Of a DNA stretch of 64,000 nt, positions 8,129 to 19,485 are shown one piece after another. The notes below the pieces were generated by a model. It was not told the DNA's origin. It searched no databases and saw only the letters and a program-made list of their open reading frames with translations. The stretch lies in assembly GCF_029623955.1 (NCBI RefSeq), contig NZ_JARSBP010000003.1:744001-808000 (forward strand). The letters are read 5' to 3'. The stretch comes from Mycobacterium sp. 236(2023). Its GTDB lineage: Bacteria > Actinomycetota > Actinomycetes > Mycobacteriales > Mycobacteriaceae. The first letter of the stretch is position 1, and every line of letters begins with the position of its first letter. Position numbers and translations under genes: made by a program.

Positions 8129-8866
8129 TTGCATCCAGGCCTGGTGCTGGTCCATGGCGCCTGTCACGGCGCGGACTGCTGGGAGCCGACGATCGACGCG
8201 CTGTCACGTCTGGCGCCCGACGTGAAGGTGCTCGCGGTCGACCTACCGGGGCGCCGCGGGAAGCCGGGTGAGCTGGCGGGCGCGCGGATCGACGACTTCG
8301 CCGACTCGGTGGTGGCCGACGTCAACGGCGCCGGGTTCGACGACATCGTTCTTGTCGGCCACTCGATGGCCGGGGTGACGTTGCCGCGTGTCGCGAGCAG
8401 GCTCGGGGCGAGGCGGGTGAAGGAGTTGGTCTTCGCGGCGGCGTTCGTGCCGCCGGACGGGCAGTGCGTGATCGATCTGGTGCCCGGCGTGATCGGCTGG
8501 TACGGCAGGCGCAACAAGAACAAGCGGCCCGCGGGTGCACTGCCCGCGGCGATCGCGAAGTTCGCGTTCTGCAACGGCATGACGCCCGAGCAGCGCAGAT
8601 TCACCGCGGCGCGCTGGTACCCGGAGACGGCGTCGGTGCCGCTGGAGAACGTGGACCGCCGCGACATGCCCGCCGAGATCCCGCGCACATGGATCCTGAC
8701 GCTGCGCGATCGCGCCACGACGCCCAGATCGCAGCGCGCGAGTATCGCCGCACTCGGCGGCGTTCAGACCGTCATCGAGATGGACACCTGCCACAATATG
8801 ATGATCAGCGAGCCGACGCGCCTGGCTGAGATTCTCGCCGAGCGGTGCAGGAGCCATCGCCCGTGA
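8129..8866 (+). CDS. Alpha/beta-fold hydrolase
   Basis: 245 residues from a TTG start at 8129, supported by an AGGGGG ribosome-binding site 8 nt before it and by the HGACHG oxyanion-type motif close to the N-terminus. The nucleophile elbow GHSMAG (S79) and a C-terminal catalytic His in DTCHNMM complete a serine-hydrolase triad with an Asp probably in LTLRDRATTP. It looks like the EstC/MhpC-type esterase group, cytosolic, no signal peptide. Substrate unknown. It follows rsmI by 11 bp and overlaps a 37-codon ORF by 4 bp (GTGA 8863-8866). Confidence 0.85.
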   Translation: MHPGLVLVHGACHGADCWEPTIDALSRLAPDVKVLAVDLPGRRGKPGELAGARIDDFADSVVADVNGAGFDDIVLVGHSMAGVTLPRVASRLGARRVKELVFAAAFVPPDGQCVIDLVPGVIGWYGRRNKNKRPAGALPAAIAKFAFCNGMTPEQRRFTAARWYPETASVPLENVDRRDMPAEIPRTWILTLRDRATTPRSQRASIAALGGVQTVIEMDTCHNMMISEPTRLAEILAERCRSHRP

Positions 8867-8976
8867 CGCACGACTTCGCGACGCCTGATGCGGAACCGTC
8901 TCGGCGGAGTTGGCGCGCCAAGCTCGCCAAGGGCGCGGGACGGGCGATCGTCGACGGCTTCTTCAATACTCGCTGA
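8863..8976 (+). CDS. Possible 37-residue basic small protein
   Basis: GTG at 8863 overlaps the hydrolase stop as GTGA and the frame stops at 8976, giving 37 residues. The sequence is basic in the middle (RRSWRAKLAKGAGRAIVDG) and could form an amphipathic helix. The start-stop overlap suggests translational coupling with the hydrolase. The 3' end overlaps the end of the convergent pabB by 14 bp. No family is recognised and coding status rests only on the coupling geometry. Confidence 0.45.
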   Translation: MTHDFATPDAEPSRRSWRAKLAKGAGRAIVDGFFNTR

Positions 8977-10219
8977 GCGCTGCGTGGCGCGGCTGCCGGA
9001 CGGCGTCGTCGCCGACGATCGGTGCCGCCTTGTGTAGGCATTCGTCCCATTCGCGGCCCGGGTCGGAGTCTGCGGTGATGCCGCCGCCGACCCCGAGCAC
9101 GGCCGTGCCGTCGGCGGAGAACTCGACGGTGCGGATCGCGACGTTTAATTCACAGCCGGCCACCGGAGAAGCCAGACCCGCTGTGCCGCAATAAATTCCA
9201 CGTCGGTGCGGCTCCCAGTCACGGAGCAGCTCGCGGGCGCGGCCCTTGGGGGTTCCGGTGACTGATGCGGGAGGAAACGTCGCCTCCAGTAGCACCCCCA
9301 TCGGCAGGTCGGCGGGCACCTGCGCCGAGACCGTGGAGACCAGATGCCAGACGCCGGGCGCCGGCCGGACCGCCAGCAGTTCGGCGACGGACACCGAGCC
9401 GGTGCGGGCGACCCGGCTGAGGTCGTTGCGGACGAGATCGACGATCATGATGTTCTCGGCCACGTCCTTGACCGATGCGCGGAGCGCGGCAGGGTCGGCA
9501 TCGCGCGGCAGCGTTCCCTTGATGGGGCTTGAGGTGACGGCCTCGCCACAGCGCCGCAGGAAGAGTTCCGGTGACAGCGACGCCACCGCACCCCAGTCAC
9601 CCGCGAGGTAGGCGGCGCGGGCAGGGGAGGTTCTGGAGACGGCCTCGGCGAAGAAGTCGAGCGGCGTGCCGTCGAGGCGGCCGGTGAACTGGGTGCACAC
9701 GCAGGCTTGATAGACCTCGCCGGCGGAGATGGCCTCCAGGCACGCGAGGACGCCGTGCCGGTGTGCGTCGCGGTCCGCGTCACCCCAGTCGACGGCGGCG
9801 GTGCTGGGCGCCGTCTGCGACTGCAGCGCATCGCGGATCCAGTCCGAAAGTGCTGTGTCGCTGAGGCTTTCGTACCACCAGACGCCCTCGCTGTCGCAGC
9901 GCAGCACGGAGTCCGACCAGCCGCCCGCGGCCTCGGGGATTCGTGGCCCCAGGCCGTCGGCGCCGGCGTCGGGATACGACAGATACCCGAACCAGCCGCC
10001 ACCGACGGGGCCGTCGCGCCGGTCGCCGGGTGTCAGGTCGAAGACGTCCGACGGCGGCACCGGTGCAGCCGTCAGCGACGGCGCGATGACCGCCCGCGAC
10101 CCGAACCAGTCCCCGATCAGCGCCGCCGGAGGCGCCAACCCCTGTCGCGTTGCGCCGGCTGCCAGTGCGCGCAGCACCGACGGGGCGGGCCCCAGATCGC
10201 CGAGCCGGTCGATGCGCAC
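8963..10219 (-). CDS. pabB: Aminodeoxychorismate synthase component I
   Basis: 418 residues from GTG 10219. Converts chorismate and ammonia (or glutamine through PabA) to 4-amino-4-deoxychorismate for folate synthesis. The chorismate-binding domain occupies the C-terminal two thirds: SSPIKGTLPRD with the Lys typical of PabB rather than anthranilate synthase, ENIMIVDLVRNDLSR, FPPASVTGTPK, YCGTAG and GGGITADSDPGREWDECLHKA. The N-terminal part has the WFGYLSYP strip of the family. Corresponds to Rv1005c. It begins 7 bp after the ECF41 sigma gene on the same strand, so read-through from that pair is possible. Confidence 0.93.
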   Translation of the reverse strand: MRIDRLGDLGPAPSVLRALAAGATRQGLAPPAALIGDWFGSRAVIAPSLTAAPVPPSDVFDLTPGDRRDGPVGGGWFGYLSYPDAGADGLGPRIPEAAGGWSDSVLRCDSEGVWWYESLSDTALSDWIRDALQSQTAPSTAAVDWGDADRDAHRHGVLACLEAISAGEVYQACVCTQFTGRLDGTPLDFFAEAVSRTSPARAAYLAGDWGAVASLSPELFLRRCGEAVTSSPIKGTLPRDADPAALRASVKDVAENIMIVDLVRNDLSRVARTGSVSVAELLAVRPAPGVWHLVSTVSAQVPADLPMGVLLEATFPPASVTGTPKGRARELLRDWEPHRRGIYCGTAGLASPVAGCELNVAIRTVEFSADGTAVLGVGGGITADSDPGREWDECLHKAAPIVGDDAVRQPRHAALSEY

Positions 10220-10226
10220 CGGGCCA

Positions 10227-11123
10227 TTATCTGCCGATGCGTCTGGGCAGCATCACCGTGGATAGCTTCTCGGGGTTGCGCATCGCGTAGAAGTTGGTGA
10301 TCTTCCCGTCGATGATCTCGACGGACACGATCCCCTCGAGGCGGTCCCCGGTGTAGAGCACCAGCGCGGGCGCGCTGTTGTAGACCCCCGGTTCGGCCCG
10401 GCCGTCCGGGCCGCCCAGCCGGATCAGCCCGAGGATCAGTTTGGCCACGCGCTCAGCGCCCGCGACCGGCCTGCGGGCCGCGCTGACCTTGCCGTCGCTG
10501 TCGGCGGTCCAGACGACGTCGGGAGCCAGCATCGACATTAGGCCGTCGAGATCCCCGGTCGCCGCTGCGGCGAAGAACTGCATGGTGATCTCCGCGGAGA
10601 CCTTGGCGTCGATGGGCTCGAACCTCTTGCGTCGCGAGTGCACGTGTTCCCTTGCGCGGTGCGCCATCTGGCGCACCGACGCCGAGGATTTGCCGAGTGT
10701 CGACGCGATCTCGTCATGCCCGAAGCCGAAAACCTCCCGCAGCACGAACACCGCCCGCTCGTCAGGGCTCAGCGTTTCCAGCACCACCAGCATCGCCATC
10801 GACACCGACTCGGCGAGCACCACGTCTGCCGACGGATCTGCTTCTGTCAGAAGTGGTTCGGGTAGCCACGGGCCGACGTAGTCTTCGCGGCGGCGTGACT
10901 GTGCCCGGAGCGCATTGAGTGCCTGGCGGGTGACGAGCTGGGCGAGGTAGGCCTTGGTGTCGGTCACCGAGGCGAGGTCCACCTCGGCCCAGCGCAGGTA
11001 GCTCTCCTGCAGCACGTCGTCGGATTCTGTTGCACTGCCCAGGATCTCGTAGGCAATCGTGAACAGCAGCGGTCGCAGATGCGTGAATCGCTCGGCGTGC
11101 TCGTCTCCCTGCGTCGTGGTCAT
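10227..11123 (-). CDS. ECF41-family RNA polymerase sigma factor with C-terminal SnoaL-like domain
   Basis: 298 residues. Region 2 (residues about 15-80, ILGSATESDDVLQESYLRW) and region 4 (about 110-170, LSPDERAVFVLREVFGFGHDEIA) are followed by a roughly 110-residue SnoaL-like domain that in ECF41 factors replaces a separate anti-sigma factor and tunes activity. The ECF41 hallmark motifs are seen in near-canonical form: WLPEPLL in the linker, DSDGKV for DGGGK, and NPEKL for NPDKL. It overlaps the upstream oxidoreductase gene by 4 bp (ATGA), the usual ECF41 partnership with a redox enzyme, and a matching promoter lies before that partner. SigJ of M. tuberculosis has the same domain plan. Confidence 0.93.
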   Translation of the reverse strand: MTTTQGDEHAERFTHLRPLLFTIAYEILGSATESDDVLQESYLRWAEVDLASVTDTKAYLAQLVTRQALNALRAQSRRREDYVGPWLPEPLLTEADPSADVVLAESVSMAMLVVLETLSPDERAVFVLREVFGFGHDEIASTLGKSSASVRQMAHRAREHVHSRRKRFEPIDAKVSAEITMQFFAAAATGDLDGLMSMLAPDVVWTADSDGKVSAARRPVAGAERVAKLILGLIRLGGPDGRAEPGVYNSAPALVLYTGDRLEGIVSVEIIDGKITNFYAMRNPEKLSTVMLPRRIGR

Positions 11124-12292
11124 CGGACCGGGATCGCCTTCGCCGCGGTTATCTGCTCGGTGCGGTCAGGGCCCTGGAAGAACTTGTAGGACCCCGGCTT
11201 CGCTGCCTCGCCGGCCAGCCACTTCACCGTGTAGCGGCACACCTGCTCCTTGACGAACGCGCCGGCACGGCCGCCGATGTAGAGGCTGCGTGGGGTGTCG
11301 TCCTTGCGCGCCAACTGGATCGTGCCTGCGCCACGGCCCACGCTGATGCACTGCCCGGTCATCACGACCGTGGCGTCGGCAGCTTCGGTGCCGGCGATGC
11401 GGGCCAGCACCGTGTTGCCCGCCTGCGCGCCGAGCGGCAGGCCGGCCTGGCAGCTCATCCGGTAGGGAAGACCTGACGGCGCCGCCGAGTCGCCCGCGGC
11501 GACGATGCGGCCGTCATCGACGCTGGTCAGGCTCTCGTCGGTGATGAGGCGGCCCAGCGCGTCGGTCGTCAGCCCGCTCTGGGCGGCCAGCCCTGGCACC
11601 CCGAACCCGGCCGTCCACACGGTGACCGCACTCGGCAGGACGCGTCCGTCGGAGAGGGCGATGTGGTCGGCGGCGACGGAAGCCACCGTGGCCGACACCA
11701 AGGTCACCCCCAGCTTGGTGAGGCGCTTGGTCACCGAGCGGCGTCCCGACCGGCCCAGCGACGGACCGATGAGGGTGCTGACCAGCGTCACGTGACGGCC
11801 GGCTTCGGCGAACTCCGACGCTGCCTCGATGCCGGTCAGTCCGCCGCCGACGACGACGATCGGGGCCTGCGTCGGCACGTCAGCCAGGCGCGCACGAAGC
11901 CGATGCGCCTGCTCCAATTCGCTGAGAGGATAAGCGAATTCGGCTGCACCAGGCACCGAGTCCGGCACTGCGCCGGTGCTTCCCGCCGCGTAGACGAGGT
12001 AGTCGTAGCCCAGGGTCTCGCCGGAGGCCAGGGTGACCTGGCGCGCGGCTGCGTCGATGCGCTCGGCGCGGTCGACGACGAGCTGCACTCCCGCGTTGAG
12101 CACCGCGCCGAAATCTGCGACGGCGTCGTCGTTGTCGGCCGCGAGTTGATGCAGCCGGATCCGTTCCACGAACTCCGGTCGCGGGTTGATCACCTTCACC
12201 CGCACATCGTCACGTGACATGAGGCGGTTGGCTGCCATGACACCGGCGTATCCGCCGCCGATCACCAGGACAGTGGTCTGGGTCGTGGTCAT
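11120..12292 (-). CDS. NAD(P)/FAD-dependent oxidoreductase, partner of ECF41 sigma factor
   Basis: 390 residues. Pyridine-nucleotide-disulfide oxidoreductase fold of the NDH-2/AIF type: FAD-binding GGGYAG at residues 12-17, a second dinucleotide motif VVGGGLTGIEAASEF in the middle, and the FAD-contacting AAGDSAAP late in the protein. No redox-active CxxC is seen, so an electron-transfer flavoprotein rather than a disulfide reductase is likely. Physiological acceptor unknown. ECF41 operons typically encode such an oxidoreductase, a carboxymuconolactone decarboxylase or an epimerase upstream of the sigma gene, as here. Preceded by an ECF41-like promoter. Confidence 0.9.
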   Translation of the reverse strand: MTTTQTTVLVIGGGYAGVMAANRLMSRDDVRVKVINPRPEFVERIRLHQLAADNDDAVADFGAVLNAGVQLVVDRAERIDAAARQVTLASGETLGYDYLVYAAGSTGAVPDSVPGAAEFAYPLSELEQAHRLRARLADVPTQAPIVVVGGGLTGIEAASEFAEAGRHVTLVSTLIGPSLGRSGRRSVTKRLTKLGVTLVSATVASVAADHIALSDGRVLPSAVTVWTAGFGVPGLAAQSGLTTDALGRLITDESLTSVDDGRIVAAGDSAAPSGLPYRMSCQAGLPLGAQAGNTVLARIAGTEAADATVVMTGQCISVGRGAGTIQLARKDDTPRSLYIGGRAGAFVKEQVCRYTVKWLAGEAAKPGSYKFFQGPDRTEQITAAKAIPVR

Positions 12293-12344
12293 TCCTTGTC
12301 TCCTTCGAGGTTGTCGGCTCCGCGTCGAGCCGGTCTGACCTCAA

Positions 12345-12371
12345 GACACCGGTGGCCGCCAATCTGTGACA
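12345..12371 (-). promoter_or_regulatory. ECF41-type promoter of the oxidoreductase-sigma operon
   Basis: On the minus strand TGTCACA (12371-12365), 16 nt, then TGTC (12348-12345). The known ECF41 target is TGTCACA-N16-CGTC, so only one base differs. It lies 53 bp before the ATG at 12292, which suggests that the sigma factor drives its own operon. Confidence 0.7.
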
Positions 12372-12408
12372 GGTCGTGACACACGTCACATATATAGAGG
12401 AGCCGGTG

Positions 12409-13944
12409 TCACTCCGCCTGATAGCGCGGGAAGACCCCGGACGGCGCAGGGAGAGGCGACCCGGGGGCGAGCCGTGTCCCGATCGCGGTGAAATCGCGTC
12501 GATCGGCGGGCTGGCCGAGCAGGTCGAGAAGTTTGGCCATCGACTCGGGCATCACCGGCTGGCTGAGCATCGCGGCGATGCGCACCACTTCGAGTGTCGT
12601 GTAGAGCACCGTCGCGAACCGGTCGGGGTCGCTCTTGCGCAGCACCCACGGCTCCTGCGCCGAGAAGTACCGATTCGCCGCACCCAGGACGGACCAGATC
12701 GATTCCAGCGCGAGGTGCATCGCCGTCGCGGCGTAGTGACCGCGCACCTTGTCCAGCAATGCGTCGGCAGCAGCGAGCATCTCCGAGTCCTCGGCGGTGA
12801 ATTCGCCCGGCGTCGGCGTCACCCCATCGAGGTTCTTGGCGACCATCGACAGTGAGCGCTGGGCCAGGTTTCCGAACTCGTTGGCCAGGTCGGCATTGAT
12901 CCGGCCGATGATGCCTTCCTCGCTGTAGCTGCCGTCCTGTCCGAACGGGACCTCGCGGAGCAGGAAGTAGCGCAGCTGGTCGAGTCCGAACGTGTCGACG
13001 AGGTTGACGGGGTCGACGGTGTTGCCGATCGACTTGCTCATCTTCTCGCCGCGGTTGAACAGGAAGCCGTGCGCGAACACCTTGTCCGGCAACTCGATAC
13101 CCGCCGACATCAGGAACGCCGGCCAGTAGACGGTGTGGAACCGGATGATGTCCTTGCCGATCATGTGCAGATTCGCCGGCCAGTACCGCTGGAATGCCTC
13201 GGATTCGGTGTCGGGGAAGCCTACGCCGGTGAGGTAGTTGGTCAGCGCGTCCACCCAGACGTACATGACGTGGTCGGGGTGGTCGGGCACGGGGACGCCC
13301 CAGTCGAAGGTGGTGCGCGAGATCGAAAGATCGCGCAGTCCGCCCGAGACGAAGCTGACGATCTCGTTGCGGCGAACCTCGGGTTCGATGAAGTCCGGGC
13401 GTTCGGCGTAGAGCGCGAGCAGTCGGTCGGTGTACTCCGACAGTTTGAAGAAGTACGTCTCTTCCTCGGTCCAGGTCACCGGGGTGCCGGTTTCGGTGGC
13501 GACGCGCACCCCGTCGGCACCGACCGTCGTCTCGCCTTCGGTGAAGAATCGTTCGTCGCGCACTGAGTACCAGCCCGAGTACTTGTCGAGGTACACGTCG
13601 CCGGCGTCGACCATCCGCGCCCAGATCGCCTTCGACGCCTCGTAGTGGTCGGCGTCGCTGGTGCGGATGAAGCGGTCGAACGAGATGTTCAGCTTCTCCT
13701 GCAGACGCTGGAACACATCCGAGTTCTGCCGCGCCAGGTCCGCGGTGGCCATGCCGACCTTGGCCGCCGTCTCGGCCATCTTCAGCCCATGCACGTCGGT
13801 TCCGGTGAGGAAGCGGACGTCGAATCCGTCCAGCCGCTTGAACCGCGCGATCGCATCGGTCGCGATGTATTCGTAGGCGTGTCCGACGTGGGGATCGCCG
13901 TTGGGGTACGCGATCGCCGTCGTGATGTAGTAAGGCTCGCTCAT
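12409..13944 (-). CDS. metG: Methionyl-tRNA synthetase
   Basis: 511 residues. Charges tRNA-Met with methionine. Class I signatures are clear: the HIGH-type PHVGH at residues 18-22 and KMSKS at 301-305, with the connective-peptide segment between them lacking the zinc-binding Cys set, as in the short actinobacterial form. The C-terminal anticodon-binding helical domain follows ([18 protein letters not shown]). There is no C-terminal dimerisation (Trbp111) domain, which agrees with the ~510-residue length. GAGTGAGA before the ATG can serve as ribosome-binding site. Corresponds to Rv1007c; divergent from tatD. Confidence 0.97.
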   Translation of the reverse strand: MSEPYYITTAIAYPNGDPHVGHAYEYIATDAIARFKRLDGFDVRFLTGTDVHGLKMAETAAKVGMATADLARQNSDVFQRLQEKLNISFDRFIRTSDADHYEASKAIWARMVDAGDVYLDKYSGWYSVRDERFFTEGETTVGADGVRVATETGTPVTWTEEETYFFKLSEYTDRLLALYAERPDFIEPEVRRNEIVSFVSGGLRDLSISRTTFDWGVPVPDHPDHVMYVWVDALTNYLTGVGFPDTESEAFQRYWPANLHMIGKDIIRFHTVYWPAFLMSAGIELPDKVFAHGFLFNRGEKMSKSIGNTVDPVNLVDTFGLDQLRYFLLREVPFGQDGSYSEEGIIGRINADLANEFGNLAQRSLSMVAKNLDGVTPTPGEFTAEDSEMLAAADALLDKVRGHYAATAMHLALESIWSVLGAANRYFSAQEPWVLRKSDPDRFATVLYTTLEVVRIAAMLSQPVMPESMAKLLDLLGQPADRRDFTAIGTRLAPGSPLPAPSGVFPRYQAE

Positions 13945-13969
13945 TTCTCACTCATTTCGACGTCAACCC

Positions 13970-13975
13970 TAGAGT
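13970..13975 (+). promoter_or_regulatory. -10 box of leaderless promoter for tatD
   Basis: TAGAGT followed by 6 nt and GTG 13982. Confidence 0.5.
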
Positions 13976-13981
13976 GTGGGC

Positions 13982-14824
13982 GTGAGTTCCAAGCACCGTG
14001 AGCCGCCGCCGATTCCCGAGCCCCTCGCCCCGCTGATCGACGCTCACACCCACCTCGACGCGTGCGGTGCGAAAGACGCCGACGACGTGCGCGCGATCCT
14101 CGACCGCGCAGGTACGGCCGGAGTTCAGGCCGTGGTGACGATCGCCGACGATCTGGGGTCGGCTCGCTGGGCGGCCGACGCGGCCGACTGGGATTCCCGG
14201 GTGTATGCGGCGGTCGCACTGCACCCCACCCGGGCGAACGCGCTGACGGATGAGGCGCGGACGGTCATCGCGAACCTCGCGGCACATCCCCGGGTGGTGG
14301 CGATCGGCGAGACCGGGATGGATCTGTACTGGCCGGGACGGCTGGAGGGCTGTGCCGACCCGGACGAGCAGCGGGAGGCCTTCGCGTGGCACATCGATCT
14401 GGCCAAGCGCACCAATAAGCCGCTGATGATTCACAACCGGGACGCCGACGCCGCGGTTCTGGACGTGCTGCGGGCCGAGGGCGCTCCCGAGAGTGTGATC
14501 TTCCACTGCTTTTCGTCCGATGCGGCGATGGCCCGCACGTGTATCGACGAGGGCTGGTTGTTGAGCCTGTCGGGAACAGTGAGCTTCAAGAATGCCCGCG
14601 ACCTGCGTGAAGCGGCCCCGCTGATCCCGCCGGATCAGCTGCTCGTCGAGACCGACGCACCGTTTCTGACACCGCACCCGTTCCGCGGGGCGCCGAACGA
14701 GCCCTACTGCCTCCCCTACACTGTTCGAGCGCTGGCCGAGCTCCTCGGCCGGCCCGCAGAAGCGCTCGCCGAGGAGAGTTCTGCGACGGCGGTACGGGCT
14801 TACGGTCTGGCGGGTTGCTGGTAG
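13982..14824 (+). CDS. tatD: TatD-family metal-dependent hydrolase (3'-5' DNase-like)
   Basis: 280 residues from GTG 13982; another in-frame GTG 6 nt upstream is possible. TIM-barrel amidohydrolase with metal ligands visible as HTH (H22, H24) in DAHTHLD, E in AIGETGMDLYW, then IHNRDAD, IFHCFSSD and the terminal ETDAPFLTPHPFRG-NEP signature. TatD proteins act as 3'-5' exonucleases or DNases in repair and turnover. Corresponds to Rv1008. The rpfB-rsmA operon follows after 95 bp. Confidence 0.94.
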   Translation: MSSKHREPPPIPEPLAPLIDAHTHLDACGAKDADDVRAILDRAGTAGVQAVVTIADDLGSARWAADAADWDSRVYAAVALHPTRANALTDEARTVIANLAAHPRVVAIGETGMDLYWPGRLEGCADPDEQREAFAWHIDLAKRTNKPLMIHNRDADAAVLDVLRAEGAPESVIFHCFSSDAAMARTCIDEGWLLSLSGTVSFKNARDLREAAPLIPPDQLLVETDAPFLTPHPFRGAPNEPYCLPYTVRALAELLGRPAEALAEESSATAVRAYGLAGCW

Positions 14825-16973
<2,149 letters not shown>

Positions 16974-16991
16974 AGCGCCTCTTTACCTCAG

Positions 16992-17062
16992 CCCCGACGC
17001 TGCGTTCCACGCGGTCCGATCGTCACGACCGGCCGCATGGGACGCAGTTTCGCGTTTCGGGG
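16992..17062. terminator. Bidirectional hairpin terminator between rsmA and permease
   Basis: Nested stem: CCCCGA (16992-16997) with TCGGGG (17057-17062), and an inner imperfect 15-bp stem from CTGCGT (17000-17005) to ACGCAG (17042-17047) continuing to GCGG/CCGC. It fills the gap between two convergent genes. Confidence 0.65.
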
Positions 17063-17064
17063 TC

Positions 17065-18555
17065 CTACTCCGGCTTGTTGTCCTTCTCGCGGTACTCCTC
17101 CATCAGCGGGGTATCGGCCTTGATCGGATAGTCCCCGGTGATGCCAATTCGTTCGGCGGCCATGGCCATCACCCGGCCGCGGACGGCGTACCAGCCGATG
17201 ATCAGCGCGGGGATGATGACCACGATCGCGATCAGGTTCCAGTAGTTCTCGTAGCACATCAGGGCGGTGACGGCGCCGAGGAAGATCAGCGTCGCGTAGC
17301 TCGTGTACGGCGTCCCCCAGAGCCGGAACGACGGCCGGTTCAGGATTCCCTTCTTCGACCACCGGTACAGCTGGATCTGGCAGATGACGATTGTCGCCCA
17401 GGACGCGATGATGCCCAACGCGGACAGGTCGAGCGCGATGTTGAAGGCCTCTTCCGGCACGACGAGGTTGAGGAACACTCCGACGACGGTGAAGGCGGCG
17501 GTCAGCGCGATGCCGGCGAACGGCACGCCGTTGCGGGTCATCTTGCCCGTGAATTCGGGTGCGCTGCCGTTCATCGCCATCGACCGCAGGATCCGGCCCG
17601 TCGAATACAGGCCGGCGTTGAGGCTCGACATCGCGGCGGTCAGGACGACGAAGTTCATGATGTCGCCCGCCACGGGCACGCCGATGCTGGAGAAGAAGGT
17701 GACGAACGGGCTCTCGCCCTGTTTGTAGGCGGTGTAGGGGAGCAGCAGGGCGAGCAGCACCAGTGAGCCCACATAGAAGACCGCGATGCGGAACACCACC
17801 GAGTTGATCGCCTTCGGCATCACCTTGTCGGGATTCTCCGTCTCGCCGGCCGCCGTGCCGACCAATTCGACTGCGGCGTAGGCGAAGATGACGCCGGAGG
17901 TGACGATCACGAGCTCGAGGAGGCCGGTCGGCAGGAGGCCGCCGTTCTCGGCGATGACCGAGACGCCGGTGTTCTGGCCGTTGACGTCGAAGCGGCCGGC
18001 CAGGAAGACGATGCCGATGACGAGAAAGCTCACCAGCGCAATGACTTTGATCAGCGCGGCCCAGAACTCCATCTCGCCGAACAGCTTCACCGAGATCATG
18101 TTCACGGTGAGCACGATCACGAGGGCGATGAGGGCGATCGTCCACTGGGGTATCGCTTCGAACGCGCCCCAGTAGTGCATGTAGAGCGCGATCGCCGTCA
18201 CATCGACGATCGCCGTGCACGCCCAGTTGAAGAAGTAGGTCCAGCCTGCGACGTAAGCCGCCTTCTCGCCGAGGAATTCGCGGGCGTAGGACACGAAAGA
18301 CCCTGACGACGGGCGGTGTAGGACGAGCTCACCGAGGGCGCGCAGGATGAAGAACACGAATACACCGCAGACGGCGTAGACGATGAACAGACCGGGGCCG
18401 GCGCTGCTCAACCGGCCTCCTGCTCCCATGAAGAGCCCCGTACCGATCGCACCGCCGATCGCGATCATCTGAAGTTGCCGGGGTTTGAGGCCCTTGTGGT
18501 AGCCCTCCTCTTCGTGAGCGAGCGCTGAGTTGTCGTACTGCAGAGCAGATCCCAT
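17065..18555 (-). CDS. Amino-acid permease, AnsP-like (APC family)
   Basis: 496 residues with about 12 hydrophobic helices. Inner-membrane proton-coupled amino-acid importer. The N-terminal [21 protein letters not shown] is the substrate-binding helix 1 of the amino-acid transporter (AAT) group; [22 protein letters not shown] and [24 protein letters not shown] are strongly like AnsP1 (asparagine permease) of M. tuberculosis, so asparagine or a related polar amino acid is the best guess. It stands between rsmA and ispE, not its place in M. tuberculosis. The ATG is preceded by a -10 box at 7 nt. Confidence 0.9.
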   Translation of the reverse strand: MGSALQYDNSALAHEEEGYHKGLKPRQLQMIAIGGAIGTGLFMGAGGRLSSAGPGLFIVYAVCGVFVFFILRALGELVLHRPSSGSFVSYAREFLGEKAAYVAGWTYFFNWACTAIVDVTAIALYMHYWGAFEAIPQWTIALIALVIVLTVNMISVKLFGEMEFWAALIKVIALVSFLVIGIVFLAGRFDVNGQNTGVSVIAENGGLLPTGLLELVIVTSGVIFAYAAVELVGTAAGETENPDKVMPKAINSVVFRIAVFYVGSLVLLALLLPYTAYKQGESPFVTFFSSIGVPVAGDIMNFVVLTAAMSSLNAGLYSTGRILRSMAMNGSAPEFTGKMTRNGVPFAGIALTAAFTVVGVFLNLVVPEEAFNIALDLSALGIIASWATIVICQIQLYRWSKKGILNRPSFRLWGTPYTSYATLIFLGAVTALMCYENYWNLIAIVVIIPALIIGWYAVRGRVMAMAAERIGITGDYPIKADTPLMEEYREKDNKPE

Positions 18556-18562
18556 GAGCGGG

Positions 18563-18568
18563 ACGCTA
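18563..18568 (-). promoter_or_regulatory. -10 box of leaderless promoter for the permease
   Basis: TAGCGT on the minus strand, 7 nt, then ATG 18555. A small dyad ACCGA-ga-TCGGT lies further upstream. Confidence 0.5.
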
Positions 18569-18642
18569 GCGGCGTTCCTGCAGGTTGGAAAACCGAGATC
18601 GGTAAAACTTGGGTTACATAGCGCCGGTTGATAATTGATGTT

Positions 18643-19434
18643 TCAGTCGCGGACAACGCGGGTAATCAGCGCCGTCAATTCCGTGCAGGACTGGTATCTG
18701 TCGTCAGGGTTCTTAGCCATGGCCTTCGCCAGCATCGAATCGAAAGCCGTTGGTAGCCAGTCGATATGGCGCGACGGACGGGGCGGTGCGCTGTGCAACT
18801 GGGCGTCGGTGAGTGCGGCCTGTGTGTTGGCTGTGAATGGCGTTCGGCCGGTGACCATTTCGACGATGGTGCACGCCAGGGCATAGCTGTCGGTGGCGGC
18901 GGAAACAGCCCGTCCCGTCAGCAACTCCGGTGGGGCGTAGGGCAGGGACGCTGTGACGCGCGTCGCACGCGATGGTGAGGTCTCTCCGATGGATCGGGCG
19001 TTACCGAAGTCGACCAGTAACGCTCCGGTTTCGTAGAAGTTCTGTGTGACAAGGATATTGGCGGGTTTGACATCGCAATGAACGACGCCGAGCGAGTGGA
19101 TGTGGTCGAGCGCGTCCGCGATCTGGCTCAACGCAACCATCCGGTTCGGGAGGGTGGCGAGGTTCTTGACCGAGCCGCCGCCGGCCAGCGTCATCGCCAA
19201 CCAGCCCGAGCCGCTGTCGAAAACCTCGACGATGTGCGGGTGGCTGAATCGGCGGGCGTAGTCGAATTCGCGGCGCAACCGTTGCTGCTCGACGGCCTCG
19301 CCGCGAGCGATCTTGAGCGCGACCTGCCGCTCGGGAGCCGCGACGTCGTGGGCGCGGTACACGATCGCCGAGCCGCCGCGGCCGACCGTCTCGTCGATGA
19401 CATAGCCCTCGAAGCGATCGCCCGGCGACAGCAC
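18643..19434 (-). CDS. Soluble Ser/Thr protein kinase, non-RD type
   Basis: 263 residues from GTG 19434; essentially a bare kinase domain without membrane segment or sensor domain. Seen: Gly-rich loop [14 protein letters not shown]-anchoring K41 in VALKIA, catalytic loop HCDVKPANI (D121, N126), magnesium-binding DFG at 142-144, and APPE. The residue before the catalytic Asp is Cys, not Arg, so it is a non-RD kinase that should not need activation-loop phosphorylation. It is not one of the standard membrane Pkn proteins. Divergent from ispE with both start regions resembling leaderless promoters; 87 bp upstream of the permease on the same strand. Confidence 0.9.
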   Translation of the reverse strand: MLSPGDRFEGYVIDETVGRGGSAIVYRAHDVAAPERQVALKIARGEAVEQQRLRREFDYARRFSHPHIVEVFDSGSGWLAMTLAGGGSVKNLATLPNRMVALSQIADALDHIHSLGVVHCDVKPANILVTQNFYETGALLVDFGNARSIGETSPSRATRVTASLPYAPPELLTGRAVSAATDSYALACTIVEMVTGRTPFTANTQAALTDAQLHSAPPRPSRHIDWLPTAFDSMLAKAMAKNPDDRYQSCTELTALITRVVRD

Positions 19435-19440
19435 GAACTC

Positions 19441-19446
19441 AGCCTA
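19441..19446 (-). promoter_or_regulatory. -10 box of leaderless promoter for the kinase
   Basis: TAGGCT on the minus strand, 6 nt, then GTG 19434. Confidence 0.5.
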
Positions 19447-19472
19447 AAGTTCCCGGACTCCCGTCGCGCCGT

Positions 19473-19478
19473 TAACCT
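19473..19478 (+). promoter_or_regulatory. -10 box of leaderless promoter for ispE
   Basis: TAACCT followed by 7 nt and GTG 19486. Gives ispE its own promoter after separation from rpfB-rsmA. Confidence 0.55.
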
Positions 19479-19485
19479 CGGTCAG

